From: Fimbriimonadaceae bacterium
Lineage (GTDB): Bacteria; Armatimonadota; UBA10988
Length of the DNA stretch: 64,000 nt
Reading direction: 5' to 3'
NCBI GenBank assembly: GCA_020850355.1
Contig: JADZEX010000081.1
Location: forward strand, 1 to 64,000
This document shows positions 52,330 to 62,194 of this stretch, in pieces. Position numbers and translations under genes: made by a program. How positions within the stretch are numbered: position 1 is the stretch's first letter; every line of letters begins with the position of its first letter. The notes under the pieces are model-generated. The model was not told the DNA's origin, searched no databases, and saw nothing but the letters and a program-made list of their open reading frames with translations.

Positions 52330-54111
52330 ATGCGACTGCTGCTGGTCCTCGGGACTGCCATGCTGGCACTGTCCAGCGTCCCGGCGCGGGCTGTCTTGGC
52401 CTTGCCGCTACCCATCGATTGCCTCCCACGCGCCACCGCCGATCAGTGGGTGGCCGCTGCCAGCGCTACCCCGCAGCCCGACGAGGCGTTGACCAAAGCG
52501 GTCAACGACCTGGTCGACTACCTCGACCCGCCCCGCGGCCTGACGCTGACCGTCAGCGTGGTGCCGCTGGAGCGCGGCCTGGCGGTGGCCTTGCCCAACG
52601 GCAGCCTGTACCTCAGCAGCAGCGTGCAGCAGGCGCTGCGCGCCGATGCCGAGCGGACCGCCTTCCTGCTGGCCAGCCTGGCGGCCCTGGTGATCGACGG
52701 CACCGACCGCGAGGACGAGGCCGTCGCCGCGGCGCTGGAGAAGGGCGGCGCGCAGGCGCCGACCGGCTTCTGGGCGGCGCTTGAAGGGCTGCTCACCCCG
52801 GAGCGGGTGGCCGCCGCCGACCGCGTGGCCATCCTCGGCCTGGTGCGCGCCGGCCTGCCTCCGCTGGAAGGCGTCCGCGCCCTCGACGACCTGGCCCGCG
52901 CCGGGTACGACAACCTTACGCTGACCGATCCCCGGTCGACGCCGAGCCTGCTGGACCGCAAGGTCAAAGCGACGCAGGCGGCGGCCGACCTGATCAAGGC
53001 GGCCAGCGAGTTCGACCTGGCGGTCGTCGATCTGGTCGAGAAGGACTACGAGACCGCCGCGCAGCGCTTCCAGTCGTTCCTGGAGATCATCCCCCGCAAC
53101 TACGCCGGTTGGAACAACCTCGGCTTGTGCGAGTACCACCTCGCCTGCGAGCCGCTCGGCCCGCCGCGGCTGTTGCTGGCCGACGCCATCGCCGAGTTCG
53201 ACACCAGCTACCTCACCCGCTCCCGCGGGCGACCCGACATGGAACGTTGGCAGAACGCCTTCGAGGCCTACCGGCGCGCCGCCGAGCTCGACCCGCTGCG
53301 GGTCGAGGCGCTCAGCAACCTCGGCAACCTGCACGCGGTCGCCAACGACTACGTCAAGGCGCGCCACTACTACGACCTGGTGCTGAGCGTCCAGCCGCGC
53401 TTCGCTCCAGCGCTCAACAACTACGGGGTGGTGCTGGCCGAGGAGATTCAGGGCGACTTCCCGGAGGCGGCGCTGGCCAAGTTCCAGGCGGCCGTGGCGG
53501 CCGACACCACCTTGGCCGAGGCCCAGTTCAACCTCGGCGCGGCCCTCCGCGAGCTGGCCCGTGAAGGCTGGCAGGAGCCGTTCAAGCGCTACCTGGCGCT
53601 GAACCCCAGCGGCCAGAAGGCCAACAGCGTGCAGTTGGCGCTGGGCAGCCGGCCGACCCAGCCGACAGGCCCGACCGTGGTGGCCGCGGCCGAGAACGAC
53701 CTGGAGCTCTGGAATCGGGTCCACCTGGCCCTGGCCACCGGCAAGCGCGACCTGGTGGCGATGGTCGCCAGCCGGCCCGACCAGGACCGCGGACTGCCGA
53801 ACACCAACCTCAACGTGATGGAATGGAGCAGCGAAGGGCTGGTCGTCGAACTGCTCGCCGGCCGGGTCAACCGCGTGCTCGCCGGCCGCCCGCCGGGCCA
53901 CGAGGCGAAGACCCAGAAGGGCGTCAAGGTCGGCTACACCGCCGACGACCTGAAGGCGCAGTACGGCGCGCCGCCGGCGGTCAGCAAGCAGAACGGCTTT
54001 GACGTCTGGCTCTACCCGCAGGCCGGCCTCGGCTTCTTCGTGCGGCAGCAGGGCGTCAACAAGATCTTCCTGTTCCAGGTGCAGACCGCCGAGCAGCGCG
54101 CCAACCGCTGA
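52330..54111 (+). CDS. Exported TPR protein with M48-like N-terminus lacking HEXXH
   Basis: This 593-residue protein has a signal peptide (MRLLLVLGTAMLALSSVPARA) and AGGAGA upstream. Residues ~50-130 resemble the region around the active site of M48 peptidases (VALPNGSLYLSSSVQQAL), but where HEXXH would stand it reads ASLAAL, so zinc binding is lost. TPR repeats fill ~225-440 (NYAGWNNLGLCEYHLA; RVEALSNLGNLHAVA). The end (VGYTADDLKAQYG, then GLGFFVRQ) looks like a small BamE-like module. A BepA-related pseudo-peptidase or assembly factor is one reading. Confidence 0.68.
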   Translation: MRLLLVLGTAMLALSSVPARAVLALPLPIDCLPRATADQWVAAASATPQPDEALTKAVNDLVDYLDPPRGLTLTVSVVPLERGLAVALPNGSLYLSSSVQQALRADAERTAFLLASLAALVIDGTDREDEAVAAALEKGGAQAPTGFWAALEGLLTPERVAAADRVAILGLVRAGLPPLEGVRALDDLARAGYDNLTLTDPRSTPSLLDRKVKATQAAADLIKAASEFDLAVVDLVEKDYETAAQRFQSFLEIIPRNYAGWNNLGLCEYHLACEPLGPPRLLLADAIAEFDTSYLTRSRGRPDMERWQNAFEAYRRAAELDPLRVEALSNLGNLHAVANDYVKARHYYDLVLSVQPRFAPALNNYGVVLAEEIQGDFPEAALAKFQAAVAADTTLAEAQFNLGAALRELAREGWQEPFKRYLALNPSGQKANSVQLALGSRPTQPTGPTVVAAAENDLELWNRVHLALATGKRDLVAMVASRPDQDRGLPNTNLNVMEWSSEGLVVELLAGRVNRVLAGRPPGHEAKTQKGVKVGYTADDLKAQYGAPPAVSKQNGFDVWLYPQAGLGFFVRQQGVNKIFLFQVQTAEQRANR

Positions 54112-54125
54112 GCCGGGCGGCCAAC

Positions 54126-54815
54126 TCAGCCCTCGGCCGCCTGGCTCTTCTCCCGGAACTCCCGCCCGCGGTGGCGGACAATCTCGCCGTCGGCCATGTA
54201 GAGCACGTCTTTGGCAATGCTGGTGGCGTGGTCGGCGATGCGTTCGAGGAAGCGGCAGACGCCCATCCACTGCACCAACGCTTCGACTTCGGCGCCGGGC
54301 TCGCGCAGGCGGGCGGTGACCGTCTGGTACATCGCCTTGTGAATCGCGTCGACCTCGCTGTCTTTGAACCAGACCTCGCGACCGAGGTCGCTGTCCAGGT
54401 TGACCAGCGCGTCGATGCTGCGGCCGAGCATCCACTGCACCCGCTCGGTCATGCCGCGCAGGTCGAACGGGCAGTCCACCGGAGCCAGGGCGCAGAGCTC
54501 GATGTTGCGCCCGGCGATATTGGCCGCCAGGTCGCCGATCCGCTCCAGCTCATCGTTCATCTTGAGCGACGTTACGATGAACCGCAGATCGGTGGCGACC
54601 GGCTGGTGCAGCGCCAGCACTTTGAGGCACTCTTCTTCGACCTCGACTTCCATCAGGTCGATGTGATGGTCCGACGAGATCACGTCCCGCGCCAGGTTGG
54701 CGTCCCGCCGGTTGAGCGAGGTGACAGCCTTCTGGACCGCTTCCTCGACCATCGCGCTGAGTGCCAGGATGTTCTTCTTGAGCCGGTCGATTTCGCGTTG
54801 TAGATGCCGCGCCAT
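54126..54815 (-). CDS. phoU: Phosphate transport system regulator PhoU
   Basis: This 229-residue protein forms two PhoU three-helix bundles with the conserved D/E-x3-D metal motifs (DELERIGDLAANIA and RFLERIADHATSIA). PhoU links PstSCAB to the phosphate sensor kinase and represses the Pho response when phosphate is plentiful. It starts at ATG 54815 behind GGGAGGGGG, 17 bases after the pstB stop. It is the last gene of the pst operon, the usual place. Confidence 0.95.
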   Translation of the reverse strand: MARHLQREIDRLKKNILALSAMVEEAVQKAVTSLNRRDANLARDVISSDHHIDLMEVEVEEECLKVLALHQPVATDLRFIVTSLKMNDELERIGDLAANIAGRNIELCALAPVDCPFDLRGMTERVQWMLGRSIDALVNLDSDLGREVWFKDSEVDAIHKAMYQTVTARLREPGAEVEALVQWMGVCRFLERIADHATSIAKDVLYMADGEIVRHRGREFREKSQAAEG

Positions 54816-54832
54816 GCGGTCCCCCTCCCGAA

Positions 54833-55663
54833 TCAGCCGAAGCGGCCGGTGATGTACTCTTCGGTCTGCTTCTGGTCAGGATTGGTGAAGATCTTCTGGG
54901 TCGGTCCATGCTCCACCAGGTTGCCCTCGTACAGGAAGGCCGTCAAGTCGCTGACGCGGGCCGCCTGCTGCATGTTGTGGGTCACGATGATGATGGTGAA
55001 GCGGGTTCGCAGCTCGTCGATCAGGTCCTCGATCCGGAGCGTGCTGCGCGGGTCCAGCGCCGAGCAGGGCTCGTCCATCAGGATCACTTCGGGGTCCATC
55101 GCCAGCGCCCGCGCGATGCAGAGGCGCTGCTGCTGACCGCCCGACAGGCTGAGGCCGGACTCGTGCAGCCGGTCCTTCACCTCGTCCCACAGCGCGGCGC
55201 CCTCCAGGCAGCGCTGCACCAGCTCCTGCTGCCAGGCCTTGCGACCGCTGCGCGGCGCCAGGCCGTTGATCATCGGACCCCAGACGATGTTCTGGAAGAT
55301 CGACTTCGGGAACGGGTTCGGCTTCTGGAAGACCATCCCGATCCGCCGGCGCACCTCGACCGGGTCGACCTCGCGGCCGTACAGATCGCGGCCGTGGTAG
55401 AGGATCTGACCCTCGATCTTGATGCCCGGGATGAAGTCGTTCATGCGGTTGAAGCTGCGCAGCAGCGTCGATTTGCCGCAGCCCGACGGGCCGATCAGCG
55501 ACGTCACCTGCTTCGCCGGGAAGTCGAGCGTGACGTCCTTCACCGCCGGGTTGTCGCCGTACTTGACCCAGGCCGAGCGGCACTCGATCACGGTCGGCTG
55601 CGCGCTGCCGGTGACCTCGGCGGGGGTGCCCTCCGTCGGCTGCTCGAGGTACTCGCTCACCAT
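54833..55663 (-). CDS. pstB: Phosphate ABC transporter ATP-binding protein PstB
   Basis: This 276-residue ATPase has a Walker A motif (GPSGCGKST, ~58-66), the PstB-specific [14 protein letters not shown], the signature LSGGQQQR and a Walker B motif ([13 protein letters not shown]). The final His of the switch is in IVTHNM. It energises phosphate import through PstC/PstA. An AGAGGAG site precedes the ATG at 55663, which overlaps the pstA stop by 7 bases, so translation is coupled. Confidence 0.97.
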   Translation of the reverse strand: MVSEYLEQPTEGTPAEVTGSAQPTVIECRSAWVKYGDNPAVKDVTLDFPAKQVTSLIGPSGCGKSTLLRSFNRMNDFIPGIKIEGQILYHGRDLYGREVDPVEVRRRIGMVFQKPNPFPKSIFQNIVWGPMINGLAPRSGRKAWQQELVQRCLEGAALWDEVKDRLHESGLSLSGGQQQRLCIARALAMDPEVILMDEPCSALDPRSTLRIEDLIDELRTRFTIIIVTHNMQQAARVSDLTAFLYEGNLVEHGPTQKIFTNPDQKQTEEYITGRFG

Positions 55664-56538
55664 TTGAGACTCCTCTCGGCACGATTGCGAATGGCAATCG
55701 CCACGGCGTTCATCGACAGCAGGAGGGCCATCAGCACGATGATCCCGGCCGCCGCCAGTTCGTGGAACTCCTGCTGCGGGCGGGCCGCCCAGTTGTAAAT
55801 CTGCATCGGCATCGCGGCGAAGCGGCTCAGCAGGCCGTCCGGCCCGCTGGTCACGAAGACCGGCACCCCAAGCGTGATCAACGGCGCCGTCTCACCGATG
55901 CCGCGGCTGAGGGCCAGAATCACGCTGGTCAGGATGCCGGGTAGCGCCGCCGGCAGGGTGTGGTGCTGAATCGTCTGCCAGCGCGTGGCGCCCAGGGCGA
56001 AAGCACCTTGCCGCAGCGTCGGCGGCACGGCGCGAATCGCCTCGCGGCTGGCGATGATGATCGTCGGGAGGACCAGCAGGCTGAGGGTCAAGGCGCCTGC
56101 CAGGACGCTGGCGCCGAGGTTCAGGGCCCGCGCGAAGAGCGCCAGGCCCAACATGCCGTAGACGATCGACGGCACCCCGGCGAGGTTGTTGATGTTGGTC
56201 TCGACCCACCGCGAGAAGGGGCCGCGGTGGCTGTACTCTTCCATGTAGACCGCCGCGCCGAGACCCAGCGGGATGGCGATCAGCGCGGTCAGGAACATCA
56301 GCCAGAAGGTTCCCTGGAGCGCCGGCCAGATCCCCGCCGCCGCCCACCGGCTGCTGGGCGGACTGCTCAGGAACTGCCAGTCGAGGTGCCGCAGGCCCTG
56401 GAGCAGGACGCCCCCGACGAGCACGCCCAGCAGCCCGATGGCGACCCAGATCATGCCCTGACAGACCCGCCCGAACCAGCGGTCGAAGCTCCGCCGCCGG
56501 GCCACCTGCGCGCTGACTTCGGCGCTGCTGAGGCTCAT
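55657..56538 (-). CDS. pstA: Phosphate ABC transporter permease PstA
   Basis: This 293-residue inner-membrane protein has about six hydrophobic spans ([56 protein letters not shown]). The PstA loop [16 protein letters not shown] couples to the ATPase. The ATG overlaps the pstC stop (ATGA, 56535-56538) and GGAGGAG lies upstream. It forms the channel with PstC. Confidence 0.96.
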   Translation of the reverse strand: MSLSSAEVSAQVARRRSFDRWFGRVCQGMIWVAIGLLGVLVGGVLLQGLRHLDWQFLSSPPSSRWAAAGIWPALQGTFWLMFLTALIAIPLGLGAAVYMEEYSHRGPFSRWVETNINNLAGVPSIVYGMLGLALFARALNLGASVLAGALTLSLLVLPTIIIASREAIRAVPPTLRQGAFALGATRWQTIQHHTLPAALPGILTSVILALSRGIGETAPLITLGVPVFVTSGPDGLLSRFAAMPMQIYNWAARPQQEFHELAAAGIIVLMALLLSMNAVAIAIRNRAERSLKW

Positions 56539-57479
56539 TCATACTCCTCCCGGAAGCGCCGCATGATGGCCTGCGCAATCATGTTCATGACGAGGGTGAT
56601 CCCGAACAGCAGCGTCCCGACCGCGAACAGCGTGCGATAGCCGACGGTGCCGTAGGGGTTGTCGCCGAGCGAGATCTGGACCATGTAGCCGGTCATCGCC
56701 TGGATGCTGACCAACGGGTTGAGCGTCATCTTCGGCGTCGACCCGGCCGCCAGGGTGACCGCCATCGTCTCACCGATGGCCCGGCTAAGCGCCAGCACGA
56801 TGGCCGCCAGCACGCCCGACAGGGCCGCGGGGAAGACGATCCGCGTGGAGACCTCGAAACGCGTCGCGCCGAGGCCGTAGGCCCCGTCCCGCATCGCCCG
56901 CGGGACGGCCCGGAAGGCGTCGTCACAGAGCGAGGCGACCGTCGGCAGGATCATGATGCCAACCACGACGCAGGCGCTGGCGGCGTTGAAGACCTCAGTG
57001 CTGGGGATCCAGCGCTGCAGGAACGGCGTCACGAAGGCCACCGCGAAGTAGCCGTAGACCACCGTCGGCACGCCGGCCAGCAGCTCCAGGATGGGCTTCA
57101 CGCGACGGCGGAACGACTCCGTGGCGTACTCGGCCAGGTAGAAGGCGCTGCCCAGCCCCAGGGGTACGGCAATCAGGGACGAGCCGACCGTCACCAGGAC
57201 GGTGCCGCAGACCAGCGGCAACACGCCGAAGGCCGGCGGCTCGAAGAGCGGATGCCACTGGGTTCCGAAGAAGAACTCCAGCGGCGAGACTTCGCGGAAG
57301 AAGCCAATCGTCTCGAAGGCCAGGACCAGGACGATCCCCACGGTGACGGCGATGGAGAGCGCCGCGCTGCCGCCAAGCACGCCGCCAATCAGGCGTTCGA
57401 CGCGCTCGCGCAGTTGCTTGCTGCGACCGAGGTCCAGCTCGCCGGCACCGCTATTGGTCGTCCTGGTCCCGCTGGCCAT
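56535..57479 (-). CDS. pstC: Phosphate ABC transporter permease PstC
   Basis: This 314-residue inner-membrane permease has a short cytoplasmic N-terminus (ASGTRTTNSGAG), then spans starting at ALSIAVTVGIVLVLAF. The coupling loop LALSRAIGETMAVTLAAG is typical of PstC. The ATG at 57479 is preferred because it yields the family length; longer readings run into pstS. It begins 4 bases after the pstS stop codon. Confidence 0.95.
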   Translation of the reverse strand: MASGTRTTNSGAGELDLGRSKQLRERVERLIGGVLGGSAALSIAVTVGIVLVLAFETIGFFREVSPLEFFFGTQWHPLFEPPAFGVLPLVCGTVLVTVGSSLIAVPLGLGSAFYLAEYATESFRRRVKPILELLAGVPTVVYGYFAVAFVTPFLQRWIPSTEVFNAASACVVVGIMILPTVASLCDDAFRAVPRAMRDGAYGLGATRFEVSTRIVFPAALSGVLAAIVLALSRAIGETMAVTLAAGSTPKMTLNPLVSIQAMTGYMVQISLGDNPYGTVGYRTLFAVGTLLFGITLVMNMIAQAIMRRFREEYE

Positions 57480-57483
57480 CGAG

Positions 57484-58572
57484 CTACTTGCCCTTCTCGC
57501 CGGCTGGCGCCGCGGGAGCAGCCGCAGGCGTGGCCGCCAGGCCGTCGGCGAGGCTGCCCTTGTGGCCGCTGAAGGTCGAGCCGGTGGTCTTGGCGCTGAG
57601 CCGCTCACCGACCTTGGTGACGATCTCGGCGGGCAGGCCGACGTAGCCGACCTGGGCCGCCAGCGTGGCGCTCTGCTCGACGTAGAACTTGGCGAAGGCC
57701 GCCACTTCCGGCCGCTCCAGCGCCTTGGCGCTGACGTAGATGAACAACGGGCGGGACAGCGGCTTGTAGCTGCCGTCGCGGACCGTCGTCTCGCTCGGCT
57801 CGACCGGCTGGCCACCTTCGGCCTGCACCGGGACGACCTTCAGCTTGTCCTTGTTGTTGACGTAGTAGCTGAAGCCGAAGTAGCCCAGGCCGCCCTTCGA
57901 CCCGGCGACGCCCTGCACCAGCGTGTTGTCGTCTTCGCTGGCCGTGTAGTCGGTCCGCGAGGCGCCTTCCTTGCCGCAGATCTCGTCGGTGAAGTAGTCG
58001 AAGGTGCCGCTGTCGGTGCCGGGCCCGAACAGCTTGACCGGCTCCGCCGGGAAGCTCGCGCGGACGTCCTTCCAGGTCTTGACCTTGCTGCTGGGCTCCC
58101 AGATCTTCTTCAGTTCGGCCACGGTCAGGTGGTCGACCCAGTCGTTCTGCGGATGCACCACCACCGCCAGCCCGTCGTAGGCCACCGGCAGCTCGACGAA
58201 GTCGATGCTGGCCGTCTGGCAGGCCTCGATCTCTTTGTCCTTGATCGGCCGCGACGCGCCGGTGACTTCGATCTCCCCCGCGCCGAACTTCTTCATGCCG
58301 CCGCCGGTGCCCGCCTCGCCGACCGTCACCTTGACGTTCGGGTTGCCCTTCATGAACTCCTCGGCGACCGCCTCGGAGATCGGCATCACCGTGCTGGACC
58401 CCGACACGTTGATCGCGCCGCTCAGATCGGTCGCCGCCGGGGCGCCCGGCTCGGCCGCCACCGGGGCGCCGCCCTCGGGCGTCGGCGCGGGCGTCGGCGC
58501 CTCGTCGGCCGGCTTGCTGCAACCGCTCAGGATCACCGCGGCCAGCAGCCCGGCACACCAGAATCGCTTCAT
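57484..58572 (-). CDS. pstS: Phosphate-binding lipoprotein PstS
   Basis: This 362-residue periplasmic-type binding protein has a lipoprotein signal (MKRFWCAGLLAAVILSGC, lipobox LSGC with Cys18). A low-complexity Pro/Ala/Glu linker follows. Phosphate-site motifs are visible: VSGSSTVMPISEA, GAGTGGGMKKF and GTDSGTFDYF. GAGGAG lies upstream. It captures phosphate outside the cytoplasmic membrane for PstCA. It is first in the operon under the Pho box at 58656-58688. Confidence 0.96.
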   Translation of the reverse strand: MKRFWCAGLLAAVILSGCSKPADEAPTPAPTPEGGAPVAAEPGAPAATDLSGAINVSGSSTVMPISEAVAEEFMKGNPNVKVTVGEAGTGGGMKKFGAGEIEVTGASRPIKDKEIEACQTASIDFVELPVAYDGLAVVVHPQNDWVDHLTVAELKKIWEPSSKVKTWKDVRASFPAEPVKLFGPGTDSGTFDYFTDEICGKEGASRTDYTASEDDNTLVQGVAGSKGGLGYFGFSYYVNNKDKLKVVPVQAEGGQPVEPSETTVRDGSYKPLSRPLFIYVSAKALERPEVAAFAKFYVEQSATLAAQVGYVGLPAEIVTKVGERLSAKTTGSTFSGHKGSLADGLAATPAAAPAAPAGEKGK

Positions 58573-58655
58573 GCGCTCGGCTCCTCGGGGCTGCGCGCGG
58601 CCCGCCAGCGAGCGGCTACAGCGCCGTCCAGCCCACGACTCCGTAGCCTGGAGCG

Positions 58656-58688
58656 AGTGCGTTAGCGGTGTGTTAGATGCGGGTGAAC
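58656..58688 (-). promoter_or_regulatory. Pho box: three 11-base direct repeats upstream of pstS
   Basis: On the minus strand, three back-to-back 11-base units are read: GTTCACCCGCA (58678-58688), TCTAACACACC (58667-58677) and GCTAACGCACT (58656-58666). They share T.AC.C at equal places. The first closely matches the actinobacterial PHO box unit GTTCACCCGGC; the others resemble cyanobacterial Pho boxes. They lie about 85 bases before the pstS ATG and next to the previous gene's stop, so a PhoB/PhoP-type regulator probably binds here. Confidence 0.7.
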
Positions 58689-58690
58689 CA

Positions 58691-61600
58691 CTAGAAAGCG
58701 ATCTCGTAGCGGCCTGCGCCGGGCTGGCCCACGGTGAAGGTTACCCACCCGTCGGCGGCCGTCGCGGCGACCTCACCGAGGTCCTGGCCGCTGCCGGCGG
58801 CCAGCGCGCGCACCCGCAGCCGGGGTCGCGGGGTGCCGACTTGGACGCTGACCTGGAAAGCGCGACCACGCGGGTAGGGGTAGACCACCCAGCTCCGCGC
58901 GCTGCTCGCCACCAGCTTCGCGGCGCCGGTCGTCCGCAGCAGGCCGTGGGCGGCCGCGGTGGTCGGCGGATTGAGGCGGACGTTCCAGTCTGGCTGCGGC
59001 CCGACCTGATCGTCGGTCGTCGTCACCGGCTGCGGACTAACCTTGGTGACCTGGCCGTTCGTCTGCGTAATCGCCAGGCGGCCGAGCAGGATGCGCTCAC
59101 CCTTCGCCCGTACACCGCTCAAGCGCAGGCGGCCGGTCTTCCAGAGGCCGATGGTGATGTCGTGCGTCGCGAACTTGGTGGCCGGCACGGTCAGTCGGTG
59201 GGGGCCGTCGACGATCACCTCGCCGGGCTGCCACTGGCTGGTCGGCTTCGGCAACCCGTGGTCGTGCTGCCACAGAATGTCATCCCCGCCCCACTGGTCG
59301 GCGGCATCGTTGGTGAAGTGGACGAAGCAGTGGTAGTCGTCGTCCAGCTTCTGCCCGACCCGCCACTCGTAGGTCACCTCGATCTGGTCGCCGCCGAGGT
59401 GCTTCAGCTCCCGCAGGCGCGGCTCGACGTCGATCGGCCGGTTGACGTACGGCTGCGGATACCAGGTGCGGGCGTCGACGTAGGTGTAGTCCGGCGTCTG
59501 GGCGACGTCGACGACCTTGCCGTCGCGCAGCTCACAGGCCGCCTCCGAATCCGGCCCGACCGCCCGCCAGCCCCACTGCGGCAGGGCGTGACCGTCCACC
59601 GTCCAGGGCTCCGCGGCCCAGTTGACCCACACCGTCAGCCCGCTGGCGTAGCGGATCCGCTGGCGCTGCGTCTGGCTCACCGCGAGGGCCAGACTGGCAC
59701 TGACGAAGCGCTCGCCGACGGCGTAGTCGACGGCTGTGACGCGCGAGGTGTTGGCGAGCCGCTGCACGGCGTGCAGCAGGTGATGCTCTTTGGCGATGTG
59801 CTCGACGTTGCCGGTCAGCGCATGGCCGATGAAGCCGGCGTGGCCGTAGGTAATCTCCTGCGCGCGGTACTTGTCCAGATCGGTGGCCGTCCCGACGTTC
59901 TGGCCGAAGTGCGCGTCGTAGCCCTGGCGGAACCAGCGCTCGTAGTAGCCCATGCCGTGATTGACCATCTGGGGATGCAGCTTCAGCAGGTCGAAGTCCA
60001 ACAGCGCGGTGTGGTCCTCACCACCGCTGACCTGCGCCTCGACACCGTCGCAGCGGCCGGCCCAGTAAAACTGGTTGTTGCCCTCGCCAAACAGCGGCCC
60101 CTCGTGCGCCTGGCGCATGTACTGGTAGAGCGCCGTGTCGTGTTGCACCTTCGAGAGCGCCATCCCCGCCAGCGGTTGGCCAGCCTCGTGGTCGAGTTGG
60201 TGCCACGGCGGCACGCACGTATGCACATCGAGGTAGGCTGCGTTGGTGCCGAACTGCTGGTGCGCTGCGGGGGCGACCTGCTTGGCATACTCCAGCGCTC
60301 GGTTGCACTTCAGCCCGTAGCTCTGGACCTTGGTGCCAGGGTTGTACCAGGCCGGCGACGGCTGGCCGTCCGCCTGCAGCACCCGCGCGCTGGGGTCGTA
60401 GGACGGCGCGTCTGGGTAGAGGTCGATGTAGTTCTCGTGCAGTGACCAGACATAGCCGCACTCGCGGGCCGCCTTCCCGAACTCGGCCATCCCCGCCGCG
60501 CCGCCGTAGGCCGGGTTCGGCGGCAGGTGGTCCGGCAGCTTCACGTCGTAGCCATAGCGCTGCCAGTCGTGCTGGATGATCGCCACGTGGTCGACGCCGT
60601 GGTCCTTCAGGTTGCGCAGCAGCGCCGCATCGCCGGCGTAGCCGCCCGGCTGGTGGCCCCACAGGTCGAGCATCACCTTCGGCCCGAGCAGGGCCAGGTA
60701 GGGCGAGACCGGGTGCGGCAAGTTCGGCAGCACCTCGGCGAAGTGCGGCGAGACCACCACGTAGCCCGACTCCAGCAACGCGTTGCGCCGACCATCGGTC
60801 AGGGTGTGGTAGGCCGCCTCGCCCTGCGGGCAGGCCGAGGCGTGGCTGACGGTCCAGTCGAGGTAGCGGCTGGCGAACAGCGCGTCGGCCGGGAGGTAGT
60901 CGCAGGCACCCAGCAAGTAGGGCACGCCCAACCGTCGCCGCAGCGCCGCGCCGGCCAGTTGGCCCAACGAGAAGCTGCTGACCTGCGCAGTGGCGCACTC
61001 CGCGCGCACCGCCAATGCCCGGCCAGCGAGGCCCAGCGTCCAGGTCACCACCGCGCCGCCCTGCTCGGCCGGGTAGCGCCACTCGACCCGCGCACTGCGG
61101 CGGGCGGCGTCGGCAGTGGCGCTGACCAGACTGCCGCCCTGCCCGCGGATGGGCCGCTCGCCGACCACCAAGGTTACCCCGCCGCCGGCCGCCGGCCGCA
61201 GCACGCGCCCGTCATCGACCTGCACGGTCAGATCGTCGAGCGTGCCGCTGGTTGGCCGCCAGTTGTAGACCACCGTGGCGTCGGCCGCTTTGGTGATGAA
61301 CCGAAAGCCGTCGGCGGCGCGCTCCAGGGCCGTCTCGGCGGGCAGCAACGTGGCCGGGGCCACGCCCTGTTCGGCGCCGGGGCGGTTCGCCACGGCCTCC
61401 AGGCTGACACCCTCGACAGCGCGGTAAGCCGGCTTCGCCAGCAGCTCGGCCAGCCGGTCGCGCGGTGCCGTGCCGGGCGGGCCGCAGATGATCTGCGGTT
61501 GGCTCCAGTACGAGAAGTCGAAGCTCGAGTTGCGAGCCGGGCCGGGCTCGACCTGCAGCCGGAGCACCACCTCACGTCCGGCCGACGCCGACAGGTCGAA

Positions 61601-62059
61601 GCTGAAATCCTTCCACGCGGCCTGGGCGTAGTGCTCGCGAAACAGCTCGCGCTCGGTGCCGTCCAGCAGTGCCGCGCTGAAGGTGACGCCGTCGCTGCGG
61701 TCGGGCTCCATGCTGTAGGGGTTCATCGTGATGCCGGTCCGGAAACTGATCGGCGTCGCCTGCGGTAGCCGCAGCCGGTACTCGACGAACATCCGCCCCG
61801 GCGCCACCCGCCACGGCGAGTGCAGCAAGATGGCTGGCCGCCCGAGCACCTGGTCGCCCAGATGGTACGAAATCCCGGTGCGGTCGTCGAAGTGGCTGCT
61901 CCAGCCGTCGGGCATGTACTCGACCGGCTGGTCGTACGACTGCCAGCCGACCCGAAACAGCCCGACCTCGGCCAACTCGGTGACCCCCGGCGCCACCGTC
62001 ACCGCCTCCTGCGCCACCACGGCGGACAGACAACAGAGACCCAGCCAGGCTGCTCGCAT
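58691..62059 (-). CDS. Giant secreted glycosidase-like protein, family uncertain
   Basis: This 1122-residue protein has a signal peptide (RAAWLGLCCLSAVVAQ). Residues ~30-210 look like a jelly roll. The middle (~430-740) is barrel-like, with HVAIIQHDWQRYGYD, AYLDVHTCVPPW (candidate nucleophile Asp) and PLFGEGNNQFYW (candidate acid/base Glu). Beta domains complete it. It resembles DUF5696/GH101-GH36-like proteins, which act on alpha-linked sugars; this is a tentative assignment. The ATG at 62059 has GCGGAG seven bases upstream. Its stop abuts the Pho box. Confidence 0.68.
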   Translation of the reverse strand: MRAAWLGLCCLSAVVAQEAVTVAPGVTELAEVGLFRVGWQSYDQPVEYMPDGWSSHFDDRTGISYHLGDQVLGRPAILLHSPWRVAPGRMFVEYRLRLPQATPISFRTGITMNPYSMEPDRSDGVTFSAALLDGTERELFREHYAQAAWKDFSFDLSASAGREVVLRLQVEPGPARNSSFDFSYWSQPQIICGPPGTAPRDRLAELLAKPAYRAVEGVSLEAVANRPGAEQGVAPATLLPAETALERAADGFRFITKAADATVVYNWRPTSGTLDDLTVQVDDGRVLRPAAGGGVTLVVGERPIRGQGGSLVSATADAARRSARVEWRYPAEQGGAVVTWTLGLAGRALAVRAECATAQVSSFSLGQLAGAALRRRLGVPYLLGACDYLPADALFASRYLDWTVSHASACPQGEAAYHTLTDGRRNALLESGYVVVSPHFAEVLPNLPHPVSPYLALLGPKVMLDLWGHQPGGYAGDAALLRNLKDHGVDHVAIIQHDWQRYGYDVKLPDHLPPNPAYGGAAGMAEFGKAARECGYVWSLHENYIDLYPDAPSYDPSARVLQADGQPSPAWYNPGTKVQSYGLKCNRALEYAKQVAPAAHQQFGTNAAYLDVHTCVPPWHQLDHEAGQPLAGMALSKVQHDTALYQYMRQAHEGPLFGEGNNQFYWAGRCDGVEAQVSGGEDHTALLDFDLLKLHPQMVNHGMGYYERWFRQGYDAHFGQNVGTATDLDKYRAQEITYGHAGFIGHALTGNVEHIAKEHHLLHAVQRLANTSRVTAVDYAVGERFVSASLALAVSQTQRQRIRYASGLTVWVNWAAEPWTVDGHALPQWGWRAVGPDSEAACELRDGKVVDVAQTPDYTYVDARTWYPQPYVNRPIDVEPRLRELKHLGGDQIEVTYEWRVGQKLDDDYHCFVHFTNDAADQWGGDDILWQHDHGLPKPTSQWQPGEVIVDGPHRLTVPATKFATHDITIGLWKTGRLRLSGVRAKGERILLGRLAITQTNGQVTKVSPQPVTTTDDQVGPQPDWNVRLNPPTTAAAHGLLRTTGAAKLVASSARSWVVYPYPRGRAFQVSVQVGTPRPRLRVRALAAGSGQDLGEVAATAADGWVTFTVGQPGAGRYEIAF

Positions 62060-62194
62060 CACGCACTCCGCGGCGCTTCCTTCGCGTTCGTCCGGGGAGT
62101 TCCTTGCAGTGGCCAGGGGGCCGGCCGGTCGAGTGTGGATTGTGTGCGGTATCCACTCCAAGTCCGCGTGGCGAGCGCTGCGGCCCGGCCGAGG

